Assembly: GCA_001443445.1 (NCBI GenBank)
Contig: LDXN01000012.1
Coordinates: 1-54,911, forward strand
Reading direction: 5' to 3'
From: Candidatus Dadabacteria bacterium CSP1-2
GTDB lineage: Bacteria > Desulfobacterota_D > UBA1144 > Nemesobacterales > CSP1-2
DNA: 54,911 nucleotides
Below the pieces are notes generated by a model. The model did no database searches. It had not been told where the DNA came from and worked only from the letters and a program-made list of their open reading frames with translations. Position 1 is the first letter of the stretch. The number at the start of each line of letters is the position of its first letter. Positions 45,098-52,304 of this stretch are shown piece by piece. Made by a program: the position numbers and the translations under genes.

Positions 45098-46143
45098 GAA
45101 TCTTTATTCTTTTCATAGTCACTCTTACCTTAGCTAGTGCCCCTAAGGCAGCAACTCCTATCAAGGATATAATGAGTGCATACGATCTTTTGGAAGATGC
45201 GAAAAGAGAAGGTGGTGAAACATATGCTCCTGATGTTATGAAGGAAGCACGGTTCTTCTATGAGCAGGCAGAGAGAGAACTTAAGAATGGAAATGATGAA
45301 AGGGCAGAGGAATTTCGACTGATTTCTGAAATAAGATCAAAGACTGCAATATCAATATCAAGAAAAAAAACCTATGAAAATGAGCTTCAAGTAATAAAGT
45401 CTCAAATAGATGAGACAAATGCCATAAAGAAAAACTATGAAGTGGAGTTAAGAAAAAACGTCACGAGGCTTGAGGAAATTAAAGAAAAACTGGCTATTTC
45501 TCAGGATAGAATGCTTTCGAGCGCACTTGATACGCTTGAGAAGGCCTCAGAGAGAATAAATGCCGCTGAGGATGTGTCTGCCGAAGATTTTAATCCCCAA
45601 GCACTAGATGAGGCACGTCAAACCTACAGTATGGCAGAGGAGAATTTAACTTTAGGTGAATACCAAAAATCTATTGAGCTTGGTGAGAAGGCTATAGCCC
45701 TAGCAGAAATGGCATACGAACAATCAAAGACAAAATTTGAGCTCAGAAGTGGCATCTTAGACAAGGTATCAAGGATATACGGAGCCAAGATTCAGCATGT
45801 GAAGGATGTCGTAAAAGTTAACCTTCATGGCGTCTTTGCTCCTTCAGGAACAACCATTCTATTTGATGCATTTCCTTCTCTAGATGCACTGGCAGGTGTT
45901 TTGGCTGGATATTCAAATCTTCCAGTAACAATAGAAGGTTATGGAACTGAGCAGAAATCCGAAGAAGAAAATATTAAATTAGGGGAGACCCAGGCCGAAA
46001 CTGTAAAGAACTATCTAGTTTCTAAGGGAATTTCTCCCCAAAGATTTAAGGTGATGAGTGTTGGCCTTGGTGTCAAAGAAGGTGTTAATGAAGATAGTCG
46101 TATTGAGGTAATCATACATCTTTTTGAGCTCAGTAATACGTAA
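45094..46143 (+). CDS. Periplasmic helical-repeat protein with degenerate OmpA-like domain
   Basis: 349 residues. Signal peptide about 1-20; two DUF4398-like helical units (about 26-90 and 143-212) with a coiled-coil between them (about 90-140); a C-terminal OmpA-like domain (about 247-345: GTTILFDAFPSLD, LPVTIEGYGTEQ, LGETQAETVKNYL, RFKVMSVG, RIEVIIH). The two peptidoglycan-binding residues of the OmpA motif, the Asp after GHT and the Arg of RA, are Thr285 and Gln300 here, so normal diaminopimelate binding is unlikely. Translationally coupled to the coiled-coil gene before it. Confidence 0.8.
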   Translation: MRIFILFIVTLTLASAPKAATPIKDIMSAYDLLEDAKREGGETYAPDVMKEARFFYEQAERELKNGNDERAEEFRLISEIRSKTAISISRKKTYENELQVIKSQIDETNAIKKNYEVELRKNVTRLEEIKEKLAISQDRMLSSALDTLEKASERINAAEDVSAEDFNPQALDEARQTYSMAEENLTLGEYQKSIELGEKAIALAEMAYEQSKTKFELRSGILDKVSRIYGAKIQHVKDVVKVNLHGVFAPSGTTILFDAFPSLDALAGVLAGYSNLPVTIEGYGTEQKSEEENIKLGETQAETVKNYLVSKGISPQRFKVMSVGLGVKEGVNEDSRIEVIIHLFELSNT

Positions 46144-46387
46144 CCTTCTGATAAGAAATAGTCTTTTAAAATGACAATTTAAAAAATACATGCCGGTCTA
46201 ACTGTTTAATAAACTCAGTTGACTCAGGTACTAATGATTGAAGTTAATGAATATCGTTATATCTGACTCGGTGGAAAATAAACCGATCTTATAGTTGTGA
46301 GCTAGAGGCATGTTGATTCGATAAACAAAGTTGTCCTCGGATCCTCTAATAATTATTTCGTGTGAGCTGATTTATTGCTAATGATTA

Positions 46388-46774
46388 CTAAGAAGAAGGT
46401 GGTAAGTCTGAAGCCCCTTCAGAAAAGATTTCTACCTCTTTTGATGCTATTCTTTTCGGGTCTGATTTTGCAGTTATAGTAAAGAAAGCTCTTTCAGATG
46501 GCTGGAGTAGACTCTGGGAATCTTCTCCAATAACCGATGTGGAACTTGCCTCGATAACCTTTCCGTTTTCGTCTTTTAGAATCAAAACAACTTCGACAAA
46601 GTTAACTGGTGTGTCTCCGGAGTTAACTACAGCACCGTTGAATTCAAGGTTGCCTTCTTGATTTATGCTTTCTAGGATCGGCCCATCTAGGGTTACAGAC
46701 CCAGTTTCATCTGGGCTAGCACATGCCCAGAACAAGGATAACGAGGTGATTAGTAATATAAGAACTTTCTTCAT
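46388..46774 (-). CDS. Predicted lipoprotein with FxLYD-like domain
   Basis: 128 residues. A signal sequence ends at Cys18 in LFWAC, a plausible lipobox. The rest is a small beta-sandwich of the FxLYD type: LEFNGAVVNSGDTPVNFVEVVLILKD, then VIEASSTSVI, and SERAFFTITAKSDPKRIASKEVEI. These domains occur in secreted or lipid-anchored proteins of unknown function. Last gene of a three-gene operon and overlapping the membrane protein gene by ATGA. Confidence 0.8.
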   Translation of the reverse strand: MKKVLILLITSLSLFWACASPDETGSVTLDGPILESINQEGNLEFNGAVVNSGDTPVNFVEVVLILKDENGKVIEASSTSVIGEDSQSLLQPSERAFFTITAKSDPKRIASKEVEIFSEGASDLPPSS

Positions 46775-47523
46775 TTCTTTCTTTTTTCAACAAGTTCTGA
46801 AATTGAAATTACTTTCTTGCTTTCTCCTTGCTTCGTGCTTGGTTCTCCAGCGCCTTCGTGATCTTGTATTATATCGCCAAGAACTCTATACATGATTTTC
46901 AGTGCGCCTATGGAATGCTCCCTAAGGTATCCCTTTTCAAATATAACCTCCTTTCTTCTCCTTAGAAGGAGGTAAAGTATAAAGGCCTGATTGTTTAGAA
47001 CTACAAGAATAGCAGCGTATAGAAGGGAATTATCGGCAAGTACTTTTTCCCTAATTGCTTGAGTGTCCGAGTCAATTTTTACAATTCCGAAGGGCTCGGA
47101 TTGACCTTGAATGGCAAAAGGAACGGAAACCGATATCATTCCATGTTGGTTTGATACAGTATATCCCCTTTTAGGGTAAAAATCGTCCTTAATATCATCT
47201 GCTACCTTTCCACTTTCAACATCACGTCTTAATACAACGGTGAAGAACTTTGGTGCTACATCGAATGTGTTGAAGAGTTTTTTTCTTCCGAGTCTTTGAT
47301 CTAGGAATTGAAAGAACTCATCGCTTGTTCCCACTTTCATTCTCTGTGAAAAAAAGCTGCTAGCCTGCTCACCGATAGTTTCAGAAATAGCTTTTGTTTT
47401 ATTGACAAGCTCTACCTTTGCCTTGTCAAACTGGAAAAGAAATACAAGTCCAACAAAAGCTAAGATACAAAGCTCTACTCCAAGTGCTGTAGATATAGTC
47501 CCTAATTTGTTTTTTAAGCGCAT
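46771..47523 (-). CDS. Membrane sensor-like protein with periplasmic Cache-like domain
   Basis: 250 residues. Helix 1 at about 15-32, a periplasmic domain of ~130 residues, helix 2 at about 166-187, and a cytoplasmic tail of ~60 residues. The domain ends with SVSVPFAIQGQSEPFGIVKIDSDT, the pattern of single Cache/PAS-like sensor domains seen in receptors. There is no kinase, GGDEF, HAMP or methyl-accepting domain after helix 2, only a helical tail. It lies between an XRE regulator (10-nt overlap) and a lipoprotein (ATGA overlap), so the three products very probably act as a unit. Confidence 0.75.
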   Translation of the reverse strand: MRLKNKLGTISTALGVELCILAFVGLVFLFQFDKAKVELVNKTKAISETIGEQASSFFSQRMKVGTSDEFFQFLDQRLGRKKLFNTFDVAPKFFTVVLRRDVESGKVADDIKDDFYPKRGYTVSNQHGMISVSVPFAIQGQSEPFGIVKIDSDTQAIREKVLADNSLLYAAILVVLNNQAFILYLLLRRRKEVIFEKGYLREHSIGALKIMYRVLGDIIQDHEGAGEPSTKQGESKKVISISELVEKRKK

Positions 47524-47927
47524 TTCATAAACTCTTCGAGTATTTCCTGAACGCCTTCGTCTTGAGAGTGCCTCAGAAGCATGTATACCATTCCTCCAAA
47601 ATCACGTCTTGAATCTTCGTCAAGGCTTCTATAAAGTTTTATAAGTGTTCTTTCTCCCTCAGTAAGAACCTCGAAATCATCCTCAGTGATGCCTTCTCTT
47701 TCCATAAATCTTCTAAGTCTTTCTTTCTTAGCAACATTCCGTAGTTCATCAATTGTGACTTCTAAAATATCAGCTATCTGGTTACATCTCTCTAAGGATG
47801 GTGCATCAACCTTTCCTGTTTCAAGTTGATGAATAAATACGCTAGAGACGCCAAGCGCCCTAGCAAGATCTTCTTGGGTGATATTCTTTTGTCTCCTTTT
47901 ATTTTTCAAATAATCCCCAAATCTCAT
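47514..47927 (-). CDS. XRE family transcriptional regulator
   Basis: 137 residues. The helix-turn-helix (about 6-62) is FGDYLKNKRRQKNITQEDLA, RALGVSSVFIHQLETGK, with the DNA-reading helix near SSVFIHQLE. A C-terminal helical region (about 75-137: ITEDDFEVLTEGERTLIKLY.., GMVYMLLRHSQDEGVQEILE) may form a dimer or receive a signal. GGAGG lies 7 nt before the ATG. First gene of the operon with the membrane sensor-like and lipoprotein genes, so it probably regulates this operon or a remote target in response to them. Confidence 0.9.
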   Translation of the reverse strand: MRFGDYLKNKRRQKNITQEDLARALGVSSVFIHQLETGKVDAPSLERCNQIADILEVTIDELRNVAKKERLRRFMEREGITEDDFEVLTEGERTLIKLYRSLDEDSRRDFGGMVYMLLRHSQDEGVQEILEEFMKCA

Positions 47928-48240
47928 TGCATGACCTCCGAAGAATCAAGATTTCCTTCCTATACAAAAAATTACTATAAATACTATAACAATTCTATAA
48001 AATAGCAAGGGATTTTGTTGCTATTGAAATTCCGGTATTGTGAATACTAGAATAACAAATTGCTCCTCAATACCTTGACCAATCTGTTAAATGAAGTTGG
48101 GAAATATTATCTAACATATTTCCCTTCTGATCTTGAATTCAAAATATCTGATTATTATACCCACCTTTATAACTAAACTTCGATAGGTATCTTCAAATCT
48201 TCTCAACTGAAACAGCTATTCCTTCTTCATATCTTTACAT
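47928..48240. other. Intergenic region upstream of XRE operon
   Basis: 313 nt, very AT-rich. On the minus strand TATAGT occurs twice, 10 nt apart, near 47970-47992 in ..TTATAGTATTTATAGTAA.., which may be a -10 region or operator half-sites for the XRE protein. No other feature seen. Confidence 0.4.
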
Positions 48241-48504
48241 TTACATTATCACCGATCCTGATTCCTTTAAGAGTCTTAGGTCATCAGCCTGAATGAGATG
48301 GCTTTTACCTGCTTGGTCCTTGAGCTTCAAGTAATCGCCTTTAATGTACAGCACCAAACCTTGAATCTTGGATTGGGCCTGAGCTACTAGCTTTGTGCTC
48401 TGCTTCTTTATCGCATTATTATAGTGGCTTATTGCTGCAAATGCGTATATCCCAATAAGAGTCAGCCCTGCTGCTATGAGTGTGGATAAAAGTAATCTTC
48501 TCAC
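48241..48504 (-). CDS. Small membrane-anchored/exported protein, unknown function
   Basis: 87 residues. One N-terminal hydrophobic helix or signal (about 4-24, RRLLLSTLIAAGLTLIGIYA) followed by a polar linker (about 28-45) and a short strand-rich part (IQGLVLYIKGDYLKLKD, KSHLIQADDLRLL) that looks like a small beta-barrel-type (PRC- or OB-like) segment, not assignable. The start is GTG with GGAGG 9 nt upstream. No partner nearby, likely monocistronic. Confidence 0.65.
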   Translation of the reverse strand: MRRLLLSTLIAAGLTLIGIYAFAAISHYNNAIKKQSTKLVAQAQSKIQGLVLYIKGDYLKLKDQAGKSHLIQADDLRLLKESGSVIM

Positions 48505-48922
48505 CTAGTTTCACCTCCCATATAGTGTTTACTTGTTTATAGGAGCAATATTTATACCAACATATTCAATATCCATAATATTTAGTTGTTAAAGGAAGTT
48601 ACAAAAAGAAGGCTGATAAGATCTGTATATAAGTGTGTGATATTACACTGTGAACTGTGAGGAAGATTACACTGGAATTTTATCTGGGGGAACTGATAAC
48701 TTTATGTTGAAAAAAACACCATATTTTTAATTTTTACCGAATAATGAATAAAGAAAGAGTCTTGAATAATGTGAATCCGTAAAACTTTTCTTGTTATTTT
48801 CTAGTTGTTTCAGGTCAATTGAGCTTCTTTTATAATATTTAGGAAAAAATAAATCCAATAAAAAGTATGATGAAAAGTGTCATAATCTCCAGTTTTGACT
48901 CACTTTTTAAAGAGAATAAGCA
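48505..48922. other. AT-rich intergenic region
   Basis: 418 nt with no open frame of note. A near-repeat GATATTACACTG / AGATTACACTGG occurs around 48638-48675. I see nothing else in it. Confidence 0.4.
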
Positions 48923-48995
48923 TGCCCGGAGACGGAATTGAACCGCCGACACAAGGATTTTCAATCCTCTGCTCTACCGACTGAGCTATCCGGGC
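48923..48995 (-). tRNA. tRNA-Phe (GAA)
   Basis: Complete cloverleaf on the minus strand, 73 nt without CCA. Acceptor GCCCGGA (48995-48989) pairs with TCCGGGC (48930-48924), discriminator A at 48923; D arm TAGCTCAGTCGGTAGAGCA; anticodon stem GAGGA/TCCTT around loop TTGAAAA with anticodon GAA at 48962-48960; T arm CGGCGGTTCAATTCCGTC. The 3' CCA is not encoded. The body is close to typical bacterial tRNA-Phe. Confidence 0.97.
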
Positions 48996-49470
48996 ATTTT
49001 AATGTTTTCAGTAAATTACAACTCGTAGATTACTTAAATATTGAATCTTATAGCGACCTAATAATAAATTGGGGGAAATTCTACCTAAACACTACCACTT
49101 ATGCAAGGTAGGTATTACCTGTCTGAATAATGCTTTTAAGTATAGGTATTGACAACAATAGAGTTTTTGAAATAAGATACAATACAGATAAGCTTGAAGC
49201 CAAAAATCGAAACTACTTGGAGCAAGTGAATTCAGTAATGGTTCTTCAAGCGTAATTAAGGAGTCCTTTTTTAGTAACCAGAAATAAATGGAAACACTCC
49301 TATGTACATATACCTTAGAGGAAGAGGCTGATAGGTTTTTCTTGACTAATCAGCTAGTACATTTCGAGAATGCTATATTATTACATACATTTATAGAGTT
49401 AAGGGTAATTATTTGCTCTAAGCAGTTTGGAGAAGGTAAAGTAATAAAAAAGTAACACTAGGAGGTAAGT
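48996..49470. other. Intergenic region upstream of pil operon
   Basis: 475 nt, AT-rich, between tRNA-Phe (minus strand) and pilM (plus strand). It should carry the tRNA and pil promoters. I see a TTGACT at 49342-49347, but no well-spaced -10, and the SD GGAGG just before pilM at 49461-49465. No gene is evident. Confidence 0.45.
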
Positions 49471-50520
49471 TTGGTTTTCGGAAAAAAAGAGATTGTTGGA
49501 CTCGATATCGGTTCTAGTGCGATTAAGCTTGCAGAGCTAAAGGAGGGCCGAAACGGGTATCAACTTAAAAACATAGGAGAAACTCTGCTACCTCCTGAGG
49601 CTATAGTTAACAAGGTTATAATCAATTCAGGCGCTGTGGTAGATACGATTTCAACACTTGTGAAGGATCTTGGAGTTAAAACAAAGGACGTTGCAATCTC
49701 GATTTCTGGACACTCCGTTATTATAAAAAAGGTAAGTATTCCTCAAATGAGTGAAAAGGAGTTGCGTGAAGCTATCCCTTGGGAGCTTGAACAGAATATA
49801 CCTCATAGCATTGATAATGTTAACTATGATTTCCAGATTCTTCCCGGAGAAAGCCAAGAAGGTAATATGGATGTATTAATTGTAGCTGCTAAAAAGGATG
49901 TAACAGAGGATTACATAGCCGTTGCAAACGAGGCTGGGCTAAATCCTGTTGTGGTTGATGTAGATGTGTTTGCCCTTGAGAATATGTTTGAAATTAACTA
50001 CCCCTTGACGGATGAGGTTCTTGCATTAATAAACATCGGAGCTTCTGTAACAAACATCAATATTCTTAAGGGCGGGGTCTCTATATTTGCAAGGGATATT
50101 ACTGCAGGGGGTAGGCAATTTACAGAGTGGATACAAAAAGAGTTTAACATTGGCTACGATGAGGCTGAGAAAATGAAGTATTCTCTTGGGCTCACTGGAA
50201 TTTCTAAGGATCTTGATAGGATAACGCGTGATTTTGCTGATTTAATCTGCGGAGAAATAGAAAGGACTATTGACTTTTTCACTACAACAACATCACAAAA
50301 AGAAACTGTTAGAAAAATCGTACTCGGAGGCGGGTCTTCAAAGGTTCCTTACATAAAAGAGCAGCTTGTGGAAAGAATAGGCGCCTCTGTAGAGATTGTT
50401 AATCCTTTTAAAAATATAATTCACGATCCAAGGGATTTCGACCCCGAATATATTCTTGATATAGCACCGAAGATGGGTGTTGTTATAGGGCTTGCTCTAA
50501 GGAGAAAAGGGGATAAATGA
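49471..50520 (+). CDS. pilM: Type IV pilus assembly protein PilM
   Basis: Actin-like cytoplasmic protein of the pilus alignment complex, 349 residues. The ATPase-fold phosphate motif GLDIGSSAIKLAEL is near 9-22, with later VALINIGASVTNINIL and VLGGGSSKVPYIKEQL, as in PilM/FtsA-like proteins. It binds PilN's N-terminus at the inner membrane. Start TTG at 49471, SD GGAGG with 5-nt spacing. Stop overlaps pilN by ATGA. Confidence 0.95.
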   Translation: MVFGKKEIVGLDIGSSAIKLAELKEGRNGYQLKNIGETLLPPEAIVNKVIINSGAVVDTISTLVKDLGVKTKDVAISISGHSVIIKKVSIPQMSEKELREAIPWELEQNIPHSIDNVNYDFQILPGESQEGNMDVLIVAAKKDVTEDYIAVANEAGLNPVVVDVDVFALENMFEINYPLTDEVLALINIGASVTNINILKGGVSIFARDITAGGRQFTEWIQKEFNIGYDEAEKMKYSLGLTGISKDLDRITRDFADLICGEIERTIDFFTTTTSQKETVRKIVLGGGSSKVPYIKEQLVERIGASVEIVNPFKNIIHDPRDFDPEYILDIAPKMGVVIGLALRRKGDK

Positions 50521-51131
50521 TAAAAATAAATCTTATTCCAGTAAAAGAAAGAAAAAAAATAAAGGGTCTCAACGAGCTAACTCTAGGTGTTATTGCGATA
50601 TTAGCTGTATTTATCTTGCTTGTAGCCTTACAATTATGGCGGATTAAAGAAATAAAGGATGTAAACAACAAGATTGCTGACACAAAAGCACGTATTTTGA
50701 AACTTGAGGATGTTAAGAAAAAGGTTGATGAATTTAAAGCCAAGAATAAAGAACTAGAAGAGAAAATCAGGGTTATAAATGTTCTTGAAGAAAACCGCAC
50801 CGGGCCTCTTTATGTTATGGAGGCTCTAGGGCAGGCTATTCCTAATAGGGCCTGGATCGATAAATTATCGGAGAAAAGTTCGTCAGCGAAAATAGAGGGT
50901 TTTGCATGGGATGAGCTTACAGTTTCAGATTTTATGAAAAGGCTTCAATCCTTTCCTTATTTCCAAAATGTTGAGCTAAAGGTTATCAATACCAAAGAAA
51001 TACAGAAACTACCTTTGAAGGCTTTTGTAATAGAGTCCAAATTGAATTATTCTGGCAAGGTGAAGACGGAGGAAAAACCTCAAGAAAAACCTGATATAAA
51101 GAAGCCAAGTCAGCAAAAGGCTCAGAGGTGA
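50517..51131 (+). CDS. pilN: Type IV pilus assembly protein PilN
   Basis: Bitopic inner-membrane protein of 204 residues. The N-terminal IKINLIPVKERKK is the PilN motif that docks on PilM; one helix follows at about 21-43 and then a coiled-coil and ferredoxin-like periplasmic domain (VMEALGQAIPNRAWIDKLS.., FMKRLQSFPYFQNVEL). Overlaps neighbours on both sides (ATGA upstream, GTGA downstream). Confidence 0.95.
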   Translation: MIKINLIPVKERKKIKGLNELTLGVIAILAVFILLVALQLWRIKEIKDVNNKIADTKARILKLEDVKKKVDEFKAKNKELEEKIRVINVLEENRTGPLYVMEALGQAIPNRAWIDKLSEKSSSAKIEGFAWDELTVSDFMKRLQSFPYFQNVELKVINTKEIQKLPLKAFVIESKLNYSGKVKTEEKPQEKPDIKKPSQQKAQR

Positions 51132-51778
51132 AAATGGCTATTATTGAAAATATAAGTGAAGCTTTAAATCAGCAGCGACTCTACGTTAGGCTTGGTATTC
51201 TACTTGGCATAATAGTGATTATGTGTGGGGTTTTTTGGTATTTCTTTTGGTCTCCAAAGACAGAGGAGCTGAAAAGTGCAAGAAACGAACTTCAAAAGAA
51301 TGAAGCTAAACTAAGGGAGTATGAAGCTATAGCAAAAGAGCTTCCCAGGTTTGAGCAGGAGTTTAAGAAGCTAAATAGGGAATTTGAAGAAGCTGTCCGT
51401 AAGCTTCCCAAGGAGAAAGAAATTCCTTCTTTGATCGATGGTATATATGCCGCTGTATCAGCTTCTGGTTTAGAGTCTAATACCTTTGCCCCTATGCCCG
51501 AGGTGAAAAAGGATATATACGCCGAGATTCCAATAGATATGAAGGTCTATGGTACGTATCATGATCTTGCAAGGTTCTTTGACAGGGTCTCTAAGCTTCC
51601 TAGAATTGTAAATATTAGGAATCTCAATCTCAGCCAGGATAAAAAGAAAAGCTCAGGTGAAAAAATAGTTCTTAGTGCAGCCTTTACCCCTGTGACTTTT
51701 AGGCTTCTCCCACCACAGCCTATTCAACCGGATACAAAAAGAAAAAAAGCAACCAAGAAAACGGAGCCTAAAGAATGA
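51128..51778 (+). CDS. pilO: Type IV pilus assembly protein PilO
   Basis: 216 residues. Membrane helix at about 22-41, then a coiled-coil (KTEELKSARNELQKNEAKLR) and PilO domain (LPKEKEIPSLIDGIYAAVSASGLESN, MKVYGTYHDLARFFDRVSKL). Heterodimer partner of PilN in the inner-membrane alignment complex. Start GTG overlaps the pilN stop; an ATG two codons inside is an alternative. Confidence 0.94.
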   Translation: MKMAIIENISEALNQQRLYVRLGILLGIIVIMCGVFWYFFWSPKTEELKSARNELQKNEAKLREYEAIAKELPRFEQEFKKLNREFEEAVRKLPKEKEIPSLIDGIYAAVSASGLESNTFAPMPEVKKDIYAEIPIDMKVYGTYHDLARFFDRVSKLPRIVNIRNLNLSQDKKKSSGEKIVLSAAFTPVTFRLLPPQPIQPDTKRKKATKKTEPKE

Positions 51779-52263
51779 AGGGAGGTGCACACGGCATCAG
51801 GAAAGGTTTAATCTCTTTCTTATTGATAAGCCTATGGGTCTTTGTTTCTCATGCTCAAGAAGATCAAAAGACGGTTACCGATTTTAAAACTATACAAGAA
51901 GGCTCTACACAAAAACCATTAGTAAATCGTGATCCATTTAGACCCTTCATCAAGATTTTTGAAAAGAGGGAGGTAGAGGCCCAGATTAATAAATCTCTTC
52001 CACCGATTAAAAGGTATCCTCTTGAACAGTTCAGATTGGTTGGTATTGTTTGGGTAGGGGAACAACCAAAGGCAATGGTTGTAGACCCTGAGAAAAACAC
52101 TTATTTTCTAGGGGTAGGAGATGAAATAGGAAGTAAGCAGGGAAAGATTATTGAGGTAAGAGAAAGTGGGATCATGGTTGAAGAAAAAAAATACTTCGAA
52201 GATGTGTTCGGACAAAAAAAGGTCGAGACAGTAAAGTCAGTCCTCGCGTTTAGAGAAGAATGA
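51775..52263 (+). CDS. pilP: Type IV pilus assembly protein PilP
   Basis: 162 residues. A signal peptide (about 1-27, ending SHAQ) and a beta-domain of the PilP type (YPLEQFRLVGIVW, KAMVVDPEKNTYFLGVGDEIG, IIEVRESGIMVEEK) that contacts the secretin PilQ. No lipobox cysteine is visible, whereas PilP is commonly a lipoprotein, so here it is probably a free periplasmic protein. Overlaps pilO by ATGA. Confidence 0.92.
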   Translation: MKGGAHGIRKGLISFLLISLWVFVSHAQEDQKTVTDFKTIQEGSTQKPLVNRDPFRPFIKIFEKREVEAQINKSLPPIKRYPLEQFRLVGIVWVGEQPKAMVVDPEKNTYFLGVGDEIGSKQGKIIEVRESGIMVEEKKYFEDVFGQKKVETVKSVLAFREE

Positions 52264-52304
52264 GCAATAGCAGGATTGAAGATTAACTCAAGGAGGATGG
52301 TTGG

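Noticed and set aside
49342-49379. Promoter TTGACT...TATATT for the pil operon
   Set aside because: The spacing of 26 nt is far from 16-18.
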